From the NCBI GenBank assembly GCA_036365515.1, contig CM070877.1:55402475-55466474 (forward strand): a stretch of 64,000 nt of DNA, given 5' to 3'. Position numbers and translations under genes: made by a program. Below, in pieces: positions 33,319 to 42,900 of this stretch; the stretch's first letter is position 1, and the number at the start of each line of letters is the position of its first letter. Source of the DNA: Torymus aiolomorphi. Lineage: Eukaryota; Arthropoda; Insecta; Hymenoptera; Torymidae. The notes below the pieces were generated by a model, which was not told the DNA's origin, ran no database searches, and saw only the letters and a list, made by a program, of their open reading frames with translations.

Positions 33319-33672
33319 TTACTGATTGAATACCTGTTCCAAACTCTCTTTTATAGTCAAAACGTCAGCTTTTATTTGAGATTTCTGGGCATCAAGTTCA
33401 TTTCTATGATTATCAACTATTATATTCAAATCATCTAGCCTAGTTCTAAGTCTTGTAGTTATATCAATAATTCCTCGAATTTCTATTTGAATAATATTTC
33501 GTAGAGACTCTAAGTTTACAGCATCGCTCGGCTGTTGAGGTTCGGCAATATTGCATAATTTTTTATTTTCCATGTCGTAGTGACCGTCAGACGTGACTTT
33601 AAAGCCAACGCCAGGTGGCTCTCGACTGCCTTCGGTTTTTCCAAGATTACGTCCAAACACGTCGACGCTCAT
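33319..33672 (-). CDS. Coiled-coil protein with tail-fibre-like N-terminus
   Basis: From MSVDVFGRNLGKTEGSREPP the N-terminal part contains GFKVTSDGHYDMENKKLCNI then AEPQQPSDAVNLESL, a 'D-G-x-Y-D-x-x-x-K-x-L-x-N-x-A-x-P-x-x-x-x-D-A-V-N' pattern like that in phage tail fibres. The remainder is heptad-rich (LRTRLDDLNIIVDNHRNELD) and predicted trimeric or dimeric coiled coil. An upstream in-frame start (33702) would overlap the preceding gene, so I prefer 33672, 16 bp after its stop. A virion fibre role is a reasonable guess only. The frame is intact. Confidence 0.6.
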   Translation of the reverse strand: MSVDVFGRNLGKTEGSREPPGVGFKVTSDGHYDMENKKLCNIAEPQQPSDAVNLESLRNIIQIEIRGIIDITTRLRTRLDDLNIIVDNHRNELDAQKSQIKADVLTIKESLEQVFNQ

Positions 33673-33688
33673 TTTGAGAATGATTCGT

Positions 33689-34598
33689 TTATTCGTGTGC
33701 ACTTAATATATATATATAGCCTGCTTCGCGAAGTTCTTCGATTATAGAGTATATCTCATTTACATGACTTGGATTTCCGGCAGACCTTTCAGCTACTAGT
33801 AAGTGAAGCCGGTCAACGAGCTCGTTTGGATCGTCCCAGTACACATAGTCCAAAGCAGTATGTTTTTTCGCAATTTTATAACGAGGTAATGACCACCTTT
33901 AATCGATTCATTTGTTTTCGAGGTAATATTGAACATTGGAGCAATAAATTATTAAATTTATTACTATTATGAAAACGAATCTTTTCGTTCTTGTCATATC
34001 GCGTTTTATGAGCAGACGATAGTTTTAAAATTTTGCGATAATTTTTTAAATCATCTGAACTTATATTATTTTTATTTGGTTGTTTCGCTATGAGTAACTC
34101 GAGTAATCCTGTAGTTTTCGGATATGCTACTCCGTTAATTTTAATTTTATTATTATGAAAACTAATCGGTAAATTACCAATAAAAAATTCACCCTTTTCA
34201 TTTCGTACTCCATAAATTTTGTCAAGATACTGAGGCTGATTAAGCTTGAGGGCCTTGACGTACAAATCAGAGTCATCAGCATCGTTATCGCTACCTGCTG
34301 TTTCGAAAGATGTGTCATGGACGTTCTGTAGAGTATCATTGAACTCACTGTCAGAACTTTCGTTCTTTTTGTCATTCTCCAAACATTGTTCGACTGTATT
34401 ATGTTTAACACTACTTTGTTCAATATTTTTCTGAGCTACAAGTTTTTGAAGCGGATCTACTATTGGTTTGAAAGTTTCACTTAAAATCTTTTCGACATTG
34501 TCTTTTCCAAATTTTAATATTCTATATTTGCGTTTAATCGCATCTCGTGCCTTAACGAGTTGACGAAGCACGTTTTTTTCTCGTTGAAAGTCGGCCAT
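33689..34598 (-). pseudogene. Conserved Polinton hypothetical protein, frameshifted
   Basis: The first frame (240 residues) begins MADFQREKNVLRQLVKARDA, has a charged middle (DSDNDADDSD-like) and a conserved domain LDKIYGVRNEKGEFFIGNLP, GVAYPKTTGLLELLIAKQP, ending at 33876. The family's usual C-terminal part (YVYWDDPNELVDRLHLLVAE, EIYSIIEELREAGYI) lies in the next frame to 33689, so one indel near 33885 breaks the gene. It sits between ATPase and the coiled-coil gene on the same strand. Widespread in arthropod Polintons by my recollection. Function unknown. Confidence 0.7.
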
Positions 34599-34639
34599 GT
34601 TGTCGTTTCAACGTTCAGTCTGAAACTGCTATTTATTAC

Positions 34640-35344
34640 CTATGTACATGCTATATTTATAGCAAAATTATCCAAGCCCTTACGAAATCTGCCGTCATTT
34701 ATTCCTCGATCTTTATCGATGACTAGAAAACCGTGCTTATCATCTCTCCAACACTTGGAGCACAATTCTTTAAAATGTATATAAGTCATATCGGTATTTA
34801 CGTGATCGTCATAGATATGCTTTAGATTTACTTCATCTTGTCGAAAAATAGCAAGTAAGTTTACATTATCTCTGACAAGATGTTTGGGGACATGACCATA
34901 AGTTTGACATAGATAAAAACAATCAAGCTTTTTATGTCTGCCCATGCAGAAAAAGGCTCTAACATTATCTTGTTTTTCACAAGCAATATCGTCAAATATC
35001 ATGATAGAATTTGGAAGTGCGTGATCGGGATCGACAACTGCATCGTGCTCGCTGAAAGGAAAATATTGTACACCTTCTATAGGTTCTAAGATTTCATTTA
35101 AAAATTTATATTTCGGCTGATTGAGAGACTTTGAATAGACGTATACGTTTTCAAATCTAATGCCATTAGGGTGAGTTATGAGAGCAAGTAAACTATTTGT
35201 GTTTCCGCAGTTTGACGGACCGCAGAAGACGGCTCGTATACTATCAGGAAGTAGATCGCCATGCCGTTTTGCTCTTTTATCATGCTCTACAAGTACATCA
35301 AAATTTTCTATTGGTAGCTTTACCGACTGCTCTTTGAAGTTCAT
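34640..35344 (-). CDS. Outer packaging ATPase, Walker A lysine replaced
   Basis: It is an intact 234-residue frame: FDVLVEHDKRAKRHGDLLPD, Walker A region CGPSNCGNTNSLLALI (residues 41-56), Walker B NSIMIFDDIACEK, then FYLCQTYGHVPKHLVRDN. The GKT lysine is Asn48 (codon AAC, 35201-35203), which should abolish nucleotide binding. Family members normally read GPSNCGKT. It differs from the inner ATPase in length and motifs. It is transcribed divergently from the PLA2/protease gene; 103 bp separate the two ATGs. Confidence 0.88.
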   Translation of the reverse strand: MNFKEQSVKLPIENFDVLVEHDKRAKRHGDLLPDSIRAVFCGPSNCGNTNSLLALITHPNGIRFENVYVYSKSLNQPKYKFLNEILEPIEGVQYFPFSEHDAVVDPDHALPNSIMIFDDIACEKQDNVRAFFCMGRHKKLDCFYLCQTYGHVPKHLVRDNVNLLAIFRQDEVNLKHIYDDHVNTDMTYIHFKELCSKCWRDDKHGFLVIDKDRGINDGRFRKGLDNFAINIACT

Positions 35345-35387
35345 GATCTTTACTCTATGAAAACCAAATCACGACTGATTGCTATGA

Positions 35388-35425
35388 GTATAAATAGCGG
35401 TCTTATATAGCGTTCACCATCAGTT
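35388..35425 (+). promoter_or_regulatory. TATA plus TCAGTT initiator of the PLA2/protease gene
   Basis: TATAAATA at 35388-35395 and TCAGTT at 35420-35425 precede the ATG at 35448. The layout is the same as the promoters at 2900, 5430 and 8293. Transcription probably continues through the three capsid genes that follow. Confidence 0.6.
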
Positions 35426-35447
35426 GCGCGTTGACTTTCGTAGAGTG

Positions 35448-36629
35448 ATGATCATTCACAAACGCGGACGCGGTTTAGTTAATAAAATTATCAATAAACT
35501 TCCATTTGAGCTCCACATACCTGGTTATCAGTACTGCGGCCCCGGCACTAAGTTGGCAAAACGTTTATCTCGAGGAGATCTTGGAATTAATCCTCTTGAC
35601 GCTGCTTGTAAAGAGCACGATATAGCTTATTCTAAAAATCGTGAAAACGTTCAAGCGAGAAACGACGCAGATAAAATTTTAGCTGAAAAAGCTTGGAAAC
35701 GCGTTAAATCAAAAGACGCTAATTTTGGTGAAAAAGCGGCTGCATACGCTATAACTAATACTATGAAATTAAAATCTAGACTCGGTATGGGGTTGAAGAA
35801 GAAAAATAAAAAGCGAAAGAACGCTAAAAAATTGGGAATGGGTTTAAAGAAGAGAAAGCAAGTTTCCTTGAAAAAAATTATCAAAGCTGGTGCCTTTAAA
35901 TCAGCGCCAAGTAACTGTGCTCTAACAGTCATACGATCAGCTTTGAAAAAAGCTCGGAGCGCTGTTAAAGAAGCTGGAGGCAAAAAGAATATTAAAATTC
36001 CACGTATTTTACCAGTCCCCACGAAAACAGGAGGGGTATTGCCATTTCTCATACCTCTATTTGCAGGTTTGAGTGCAACTGGCGCTCTAGCTGGTGGTGC
36101 TGCTGGAATAGTAAAAGCCGTAAACGACGTAAAAGCCGCTAAGGAGCAGTTGGAAGAAAATAAAAGGCATAATAAAACTATGGAAAGTGTAGCGTTGCGC
36201 AATGGCTTATATCTTAAACCACACAAAGTAGGGTTAGGTCTTCATTTAAAAAAAAAAAAAAAGTTCATGAAATTACCTCAGCGAGCACTTACCGATGCGG
36301 ACATATTAAAATATGCAAAACTTTTAAAAATATCTAATTTTCGAGGAGTATTTATGAGAAATGCATTACCGGCTTCCGGACCGCGCTATAGTGAATCTGC
36401 TATAGTTAATCTAGATGACGCTAGCGGCCCTGGGATACACTGGGTTGCATATAGAAAAAGAGGCAAAAATGTTGTATATTTCGATAGTTTTGGCGATCTC
36501 CGACCGCCTTTAGATTTAATATTATACCTCGAAGTAGACGAAGTGAAATATAATCATGAAAGATATCAAGATTTTGACACGTACAATTGCGGTCACCTCT
36601 GTCTAAAATTCTTGTGCGGGGCTACATAA
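35448..36629 (+). CDS. Phospholipase A2-like / core / adenain-like protease fusion
   Basis: It has 393 residues. Residues 20-70 form a parvovirus-type PLA2: calcium loop YCGPGTKL (29-36) and catalytic LDAACKEHDIAYS with His57-Asp58. Residues 100-180 are lysine-rich with repeated LGMGLKK. Residues 190-270 form a core-like segment (LPFLIPLFAGLSATGALAGG, AKEQLEENKRHNKTMESVAL). Residues 277-393 form an adenain-like cysteine protease with His331 (IHWVAY), Asp346 (YFDSFG), Gln374 and Cys381 (YNCGHLCLKFL). The PLA2 would breach host membranes, the protease mature the capsid. The whole frame is open. Elsewhere these may be separate genes, so the fusion could also be an evolved polyprotein cleaved by its own protease. 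Confidence 0.88.
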   Translation: MIIHKRGRGLVNKIINKLPFELHIPGYQYCGPGTKLAKRLSRGDLGINPLDAACKEHDIAYSKNRENVQARNDADKILAEKAWKRVKSKDANFGEKAAAYAITNTMKLKSRLGMGLKKKNKKRKNAKKLGMGLKKRKQVSLKKIIKAGAFKSAPSNCALTVIRSALKKARSAVKEAGGKKNIKIPRILPVPTKTGGVLPFLIPLFAGLSATGALAGGAAGIVKAVNDVKAAKEQLEENKRHNKTMESVALRNGLYLKPHKVGLGLHLKKKKKFMKLPQRALTDADILKYAKLLKISNFRGVFMRNALPASGPRYSESAIVNLDDASGPGIHWVAYRKRGKNVVYFDSFGDLRPPLDLILYLEVDEVKYNHERYQDFDTYNCGHLCLKFLCGAT

Positions 36630-36672
36630 GGAGAGGCGGGGGAAACATTGCATCATTCTGATTTAAGCTGTC

Positions 36673-37359
36673 ATGGAAGGTTCATTAACTCTGACACTTT
36701 CAGGTACATCTTCTACACTAGAAGCACAGTATTTTCCACCAATCGAGTTATCGCCAAATAAAAATTACGTTTTAGGGCTTGTTGAACTTTTAACATTAAA
36801 CTCAATCCCCAATATAGATAGTAACAATAATAAGTTTTACGTAGGTGAAAACGTTGTCCTTCTTCCGGTGGGAAGTTATGAAATTGAGGATATTGACAAA
36901 TTCCTTCGTAAAAAATTAGCGCACAACAACATTACTTTCAATTTAAAGCCTAATAATAATACTCTTCGCTGTACAATCAAGTGTAGTCAGCCTATAGATT
37001 TTCGACCTGAAAATTCACTCGGTCGTCTACTGGGCTTCACCAGACGTATTCTCGAACCGAACGTTGCTCATAATTTTGACTTACCTGTTACAATTCTCAA
37101 AATCAACGCTTTGAGAGTCGAGTGTAATATCACTTCGGGAGCATACATAAACGACAAAAAAGTACACACGATACACGAGTTTTTCCCTGCAGTACCTCCG
37201 GGGTATAAAATCATCGAAGTTCCCTCGCACGTCATTTACCTACCGATTGCCGTAAAGCGTATAGATCATTTACAAGTACGCATCGTCGATCAAGACGGGG
37301 ATTTAGTAAATTTCCGCGGAGAAGTTATAACTATAAGATTGCATATTCGTCAATCATAA
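36673..37359 (+). CDS. Outer minor capsid (penton-like) protein, intact
   Basis: It has 228 residues from MEGSLTLTLSGTSSTLEAQY. Beta-rich throughout (FPPIELSPNKNYVLGLVELL, VITIRLHIRQS) with LGRLLGFTRRILEPN in the middle. Position between protease and major capsid, and size, fit the single jelly-roll vertex protein. The stop codon overlaps the start of the next small gene (TAATG). Confidence 0.8.
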   Translation: MEGSLTLTLSGTSSTLEAQYFPPIELSPNKNYVLGLVELLTLNSIPNIDSNNNKFYVGENVVLLPVGSYEIEDIDKFLRKKLAHNNITFNLKPNNNTLRCTIKCSQPIDFRPENSLGRLLGFTRRILEPNVAHNFDLPVTILKINALRVECNITSGAYINDKKVHTIHEFFPAVPPGYKIIEVPSHVIYLPIAVKRIDHLQVRIVDQDGDLVNFRGEVITIRLHIRQS

Positions 37360-37505
37360 TGGGAATCGTTTACAACAAAAACTATATAAGTAGAGAAATA
37401 TGCCCACAACGCATCAGTCATCAACGAACTGTGAAGGCGCTAACACGTCAGAGCATAAAAAAACTAAAAAGTCTAGGCTTAAAAGTAGTACTTGGTGGAA
37501 AATAA
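37359..37505 (+). CDS. Small basic protein, 48 residues
   Basis: Its ATG overlaps the minor-capsid stop in TAATG (37357-37361). The frame starts MGIVYNKNYISREICPQR and ends LTRQSIKKLKSLGLKVVLGGK-like, strongly basic. The C-terminal 'L(T)..(N/S)..(F/L)LKSLG(L/F)KV' pattern recurs in small Polinton proteins as I recall them. A core or DNA-associated role is likely. Translation by reinitiation is possible given the overlap. Confidence 0.6.
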   Translation: MGIVYNKNYISREICPQRISHQRTVKALTRQSIKKLKSLGLKVVLGGK

Positions 37506-37535
37506 CTTGCATCATCTTTTGCTGCTTTCAACGAA

Positions 37536-38768
37536 ATGGAAGAAATTTTAAGCATACAAACACCTGTAACTTTTGATGAATCCGTAGCGCACTACGAGGT
37601 TCATGCTCACCAACCGTATACAGCATCATTTAATAACAGCGATGAAATACGCATATCTATTCAACATCAAGATTTATGTCTCTTACCTTCCCGCAGTGCG
37701 CTACATATCTGCGGGCGATTGGTTAAAACTTATAATACTCCCGTTGAAAATACAAAACTTGTGAATAATGCCATTTGTCATTTGTTTGAAGAAATCAGAT
37801 ATGAGTTGAACGCCATTGAGATAGACAAATGTAAAAATGTTGGTTTAACTACTCTCATGAAAGGTTGGCTGTCACTCAATCCGACTCAAAGTTTTATCAT
37901 TGAAGATGCTGGCTGGATCGATGTAGAAGAAACACAGAATATTGTTGATGATGCTGGTTACTTTAATGTATCGATTCCATTGAGCCTAATTTTTGGTTTC
38001 GCAGAGGACTATCGTAAAATTGTAATAAACGCAAAGCATGAACTCGTTCTCATGAGATCAAGAAACGACTTGAACACTGTTGTACAAACAGCTACACGAG
38101 CAGCCGAACAAGACGTTTATGAGAACTTTAAAATTGAATTAACTAGAATCGAATGGCTTATGCCATACGTAGTTGCATCTAACTCTAACAAAATTCGGCT
38201 ACTAGATTTTGTAGGAAAAGACCGTCCTATTGTCATGAGTTTTCGCACGTGGGAATTGTATCAATACCCATTACTTCCGATTACGTCGAGACAGGTGTGG
38301 ACTGTAAAAACATCAAATCAACTTGAAAAACCACGCTTCGTCGTCTTAGGTTTTCAAACTAGTCGAAAAGATCAGAAGGCAGTAAACGCTAGCCGCTTTG
38401 ATCACTGCAATCTTACAAATGTAAAACTCTTTCTCAATTCTCAGTCATATCAGTATGGTAATCTTAACCTCGATGTGAATCGTAATCAATTTGCCATGCT
38501 CTACGATATGTACGCTAATTTTCAAAATTCATACTATGGTAAAGATCCAGAACCTATGTTGAAAAAGTCGCAATATCTCACTTACGTGCCCCTGATAGTG
38601 ATAGACTGTTCAAAACAAAACGAGTCCTTAAAGAGTGCCCCTGTAGACATTCGTTTGGAATTTGAAGCAAAGGAAAATTTTCCTGCTGGAACTTCAGCCT
38701 ACTGCTTGATCTTGCACGATCGCATAGTTCAATATAGTCCCGTAAGCGGCGACGTACAGAAACTTTAA
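37536..38768 (+). CDS. Outer major capsid protein, intact
   Basis: It has 410 residues from MEEILSIQTPVTFDESVAHY. Beta-rich double jelly-roll features: DEIRISIQHQDLCLLPSRSA near the start, a repeated strand pattern (FKIELTRIEWLMPYVV), and a C-terminal strand set (PVDIRLEFEAKENFPAGTSA) with HDRIVQYSPVSGDVQKL at the end. Length and position after the minor capsid gene fit the Polinton major capsid protein. It is highly diverged from the inner protein (13238-14562). Confidence 0.82.
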   Translation: MEEILSIQTPVTFDESVAHYEVHAHQPYTASFNNSDEIRISIQHQDLCLLPSRSALHICGRLVKTYNTPVENTKLVNNAICHLFEEIRYELNAIEIDKCKNVGLTTLMKGWLSLNPTQSFIIEDAGWIDVEETQNIVDDAGYFNVSIPLSLIFGFAEDYRKIVINAKHELVLMRSRNDLNTVVQTATRAAEQDVYENFKIELTRIEWLMPYVVASNSNKIRLLDFVGKDRPIVMSFRTWELYQYPLLPITSRQVWTVKTSNQLEKPRFVVLGFQTSRKDQKAVNASRFDHCNLTNVKLFLNSQSYQYGNLNLDVNRNQFAMLYDMYANFQNSYYGKDPEPMLKKSQYLTYVPLIVIDCSKQNESLKSAPVDIRLEFEAKENFPAGTSAYCLILHDRIVQYSPVSGDVQKL

Positions 38769-38843
38769 GGAGCATATAAGGTGAGCGAGCCTGCGGCTCC
38801 TCGTCATTCGTCATTTGGAATTCGAAGCGAAATTGTATACAGC

Positions 38844-39359
38844 ATGGACTACGCAGTGGATATGCAGGGCTTTAAAAAGCCTGGCAATGATTTCGTTTTG
38901 AAAGAGCTGGCTTTCGTGTCTCTCAACGACGACGACGTGCCTGTAGTGCTACTCTTCAAACCGCCGTTTCCTTGGCGAAGATTAACAGAAAAGTACAAAC
39001 GTGAAAATGTGTGGTTAGAACTTTCTTATCATGGACTATCGTGGAATGACGGTGATTATGACTATACTGAAATTGGAAAAATTCTTTAAGATGCATTCAA
39101 AGATGCTAAAAGAATTTTCGTGATTGGTGAAATAAAAAAGTTGTGGTTAGAACGTTTTAATTTTAATGTTAGTGATATCAACGAAATGAACTATCCATCT
39201 TTCGATTCTCCAAGATTAGTGACTATATGTACTAACCATAATGGAGCGTGCAAAACTACTTGTGCCCTGTACAACGTAAAGCGCATGAAAAAATTTTACC
39301 GCAACGATCCCCACATGGAGTGGGAAGACGTTATGGAGTGGGAAGACATAGGAGAATAA
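38844..39359 (+). pseudogene. Small conserved Polinton protein, right-arm paralogue, in-frame stop
   Basis: It starts MDYAVDMQGFKKPGNDFVLK and shows VVLLFKPPFPWRRL and WLELSYHGLSW. A TAA at 39087-39089 (codon 82) interrupts. The same frame goes on with KRIFVIGEIKKLWLERF, the Cys/His motif CTNHNGACKTTCALYNV and a tail with MEWED twice. Homologue of 7443-8047 and 12454-13142. It lacks the intron seen in the left-arm copy, suggesting either loss or a copy made through RNA. It lies directly after major capsid. Confidence 0.75.
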
Positions 39360-39446
39360 AATTTGAGGGGTAATGGAGGGGTTGATAGACAGGTAGAACC
39401 TCACAGGATAGGCGCGAGGTGGGGCTCCTATCACCCTTCAAATTTT
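39358..39446 (+). terminator. Long-stem inverted repeat after the right-arm gene
   Basis: aaaatttgaggggt (39358-39371) is complementary, with one mismatch, to cacccttcaaatttt (39432-39446), enclosing about 60 nt. It lies directly after the stop of the small conserved gene. It may mark the 3' end of the capsid transcript. Confidence 0.45.
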
Positions 39447-39503
39447 TTTTAATAGTTTCATAGCTGACCACTACGTGTCTCTCGCAAGCAGCCAGTCGAG
39501 GGG

Positions 39504-39539
39504 TATATAAGCGTGATCAGGTCGTTAAAGGCTTTCATT
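39504..39539 (+). promoter_or_regulatory. TATA box and TCATT initiator of the 51-residue gene
   Basis: TATATAA at 39504-39510 is followed by tttcattc (39533-39540), with the initiator A about 33 nt from the box, and by the ATG at 39548. A dedicated promoter supports the short gene as real. Confidence 0.5.
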
Positions 39540-39547
39540 CCTTGATA

Positions 39548-39703
39548 ATGGGTCAAAGTAGCTCGACCGTTGCTCCTGAGCAACAACCACTAATCAACGA
39601 CAAGAACGAGAAGAATCAAAAGTCGCAGTGGAAAAATTGTGCCGACAAATTTTCCACAAAAACCTATTCTTTGCCCCAACAACAGGGTTATAAAAAGTTC
39701 TAA
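39548..39703 (+). CDS. 51-residue protein with candidate N-myristoylation signal
   Basis: MGQSSSTVAPEQQPLIND has Gly2 and Ser/Thr at 6-7, the classic myristoylation consensus. The rest is hydrophilic (KNEKNQKSQWKNC, LPQQQGYKKF). It has its own TATA box, lies 20 bp before the right TIR, and is open. No family is recognised. Membrane targeting of a small accessory protein, for example at assembly or in host interaction, is inference. Confidence 0.55.
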   Translation: MGQSSSTVAPEQQPLINDKNEKNQKSQWKNCADKFSTKTYSLPQQQGYKKF

Positions 39704-39723
39704 ATATTTACAAGTAGATAAGC

Positions 39724-39994
39724 TATCAAACCATTGAACGCCTGCTGCGAACAGCAGGCCGCGCACGGCAAAACAGCTCGCCGCTGGCCGCGAGCTGCAA
39801 AGCCGCCCACCGCCGGCCATCCACCGCTGACCGCTCTCGCTGACGGTTCTAGAGTCACATGGAGTCACCGGTCTGGAGTCAGTATATTTTCTGCGGTCAA
39901 ACAGCTGATCGCAGTTCTGCAGTCGGGCTTGACTGCAGAAAGCATACTGACTCCAGAACTGCTATGACTCCAGAACCGCTATAGCTTATCTACT
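39724..39994 (-). repeat. Right terminal inverted repeat of the outer element
   Basis: It matches the reverse complement of 1650-1857. Extra sequence (about 39737-39835) includes a palindrome cctgctgcgaacagcagg. A direct copy of the terminal motif agtagataagctat lies just inside, at 39714-39727, so the end segment is itself flanked by inverted copies of the terminus. Confidence 0.85.
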
Positions 39995-42900
39995 TTTGGT
40001 TTTCCAAACTTTCAAAGAGATGAACTGAGGCAAAATGAATATAAACATAAGAAGTATTTCATAAGGCGAGTGTCAGATTCGTATTTTTACACGAACATGG
40101 GCGGAAACTAATCTGAAGTTCATACTAAGTTTTCCATCGATGGTTGTGACAAGCTTTTTCTAAAGTATGGCTGAAAGTATGGCTTAAAGTATGACTGAAA
40201 GTATGGCTTGAAGTATGGATAAAAGTATGGCTTAAAGTATGGCTGAAAGTATGGCACAAAGTATGGCTTCAAGTATGGCTTAAAGTATGGCTTAAAGTAT
40301 GGATGGAAGTCTGGCTGAAAGTATGGCTGAAAGTTATCATTTAGATTCCGTAAGGAGATCGTAGGATCCGAATTATTTACACAGTCTTGACTGAAATTCA
40401 CCTAAATTTTGTAATTAGTTTCTCGTGAGTAGATCGTATTTATCATTATTTTCTCAAACTTTACCGAAACATAACATTAACCTTGTATGATGTTATACGT
40501 AAATTAATCTTAAGATTTCAATTCGGTTTTACAAACTTTAAAACAGATGAACTGAGGCAAAATGAATATAAACGTATGAAGTACTTTATAAGGTGAGTGT
40601 AAGATTCGTATTTTTACACGAACATGGGCGGAAACTAATCTGAAGTTCATATTAAGTTTTCCGTCGATGGTTGTGACAAGCTTTTTCGATAGTATGGCTG
40701 AAAGTATGGCTTAAAGTATGGATGAAAGTATGACGTGAAGTATGGATGAAAGTATGGTTTAAAGTATGGCTTAAACTATGGCTTAAAGTATGGCTGAAAG
40801 TACGGCTTAAAGTATGGCTAAAAGTATGGCTGAAAGTATGACTTAAAGTAAGGCTCAAAGTCTGGCTGAAAGTTAACGTTTAGATTCCGTAAGGAGATCG
40901 TAGGATTCGAATTATCTCCACAACCTTGACTGAAATTCACCTAAATTTTGTATTAAGTTTCCCGTAAGTAGAAAGTATTTGAAAGTTCTTTTCCCAAACT
41001 TTACCGAAACTTAACATTAACCTTGTATGATGTTTTACGTAATTTAATCGTAAGATTTCAATTCTGTTTTCCAAAATTTAAAAGAGTTGAACTGAGCCAA
41101 AGTCAATGGAACATATGAAGTATTACCTAAGGCGAGTGTAAGATTCCTATTTTTACACGATCATTGACGGAAACTAATCTGAACTTCATATTAAGTTTCC
41201 TGCCGATGGTCGTGACAAGCTTTTTCTAAAGTATGGCTTAAAGTATGGCTTAAGGTATGGCTGAAAGTATGGCTTAAAGTATGGCTGAAAGTATGACTTA
41301 CAGTATGGATGAAAATATGGCTTAAAGTATGGCTTAAAGTATGTCTTAAAGTATGGCTGAAAGTTATCGTTTAGAATTCGTAAGGAGATCGTAGTATTCG
41401 AATTATTTCCACAACCTTGACTGTAATTCACCTAAACTTTGTATTACGTTTCTCGTGAGTAGAACGTATTTATCATTATTTTCCCAAACTTTACCGAACC
41501 TTAACATTAACCATGTATGATGTTTTACGTAATTTAATCGTAAGATTTCAATTCGGTTTTCCAAACTTTAAAAGAGATAAACTGAGCCAAAGTTAATGTA
41601 AACATATGAAGTATTTCCTATGGCGAGTGTAAGATTCCTATTTTTATACGAACATTGACGGAAACTAATCGTAAGTTCATATTAAGTTTTCTGTCGATGG
41701 TTGTGACAAGCTCTTTCTAAAGTATGGCTGAAAGTATGGCTTAAAGTATGGCTGAAAGTATGGCTTGAAGTATGGCTTAAAGTATGGCTGAAAGTATGGC
41801 TTAAAATATGGATGAAAGTATGGCTTAAAGTATGGCTGAAAGTTAACGTTTAGATTCCGTAAGGAGATCGTAGTATTCGAATTATTTCCACAACATTGAC
41901 TGAAATTCACCTAAATTTTGTATTAAGTTTCCCGTGAGTAGAACATATTTGATCTTTCTTTTCCCAAACTTGACCGAAACTTAACATTAACTTTGTATGT
42001 TATTTTACGTAAGTTAATCATTTTAACCTTGCAGAATATCTACAAAAATAATGGCAACCCCCAGAGCACCGCGGAAGACCGCCAAAGTACCCCTAAAGCA
42101 TGAAAAAATCACAAAAAATCTAATTCCGCCGTTTTTGAGATCCCGGATAATTTTATTCCGGGAATAGAATTTTCAGCATGCTAGATAGCTACAAAAAAAT
42201 TGGCAACCTCCAAAGTACCGCGGAAGACGCCCAAACTATCCCTCAAGCACGAAAAAATCGCAAAAAATTCTTAAGGGGTGTACTGCGATACTTTGGGGAT
42301 TGTCAATTTTTTTTAGCTATCTTGCATGCTCAAAATTATATTCCGATACTAAAATTATCGGGAATCTCAAAAACGGCGGAAATAGATTTATTTTTGCGGT
42401 TTTTTGTGCTTTAGAGGTAGTTCGGGAGTCTTCAACGGTGCTATGTGGGTAGCCAATTTTTTTGTAGCTATCTTGCATCCGCAGAATTTTATTACGGGAA
42501 TAAAGTTATCGGGGATCTCAAAAGCGGTGGAATTAGATTTTTTGCTATTTTTCGGACTAAAGTGGCAGTTGGTGGTCTTCCGCGGTGCTTTCGGGGTTGC
42601 CAAATTTTTTGTAGATATCCGGAATTGCGAAAATTGAATTCCGATAATAAAATTATCGGGGATCTCAAAAACGGCGGAATTAGATTTTTATTGGCATTTT
42701 TTCGGACTAAAGGGGGGTCTTCCGCGGTGCTTTGGAGGTTGCCAATTTTTTGGTAGTTATCTTGCATGCTCAAATTTGCATTCCGATAATACAATTATCG
42801 GGGAACTCAAAAACGGTGGAATTAGATTTTTTTTGTAGATATTCTGCATTGTCAAAATTGAATTCCGATAATAAAATTATCGGACATCTCAAAAACGGCG

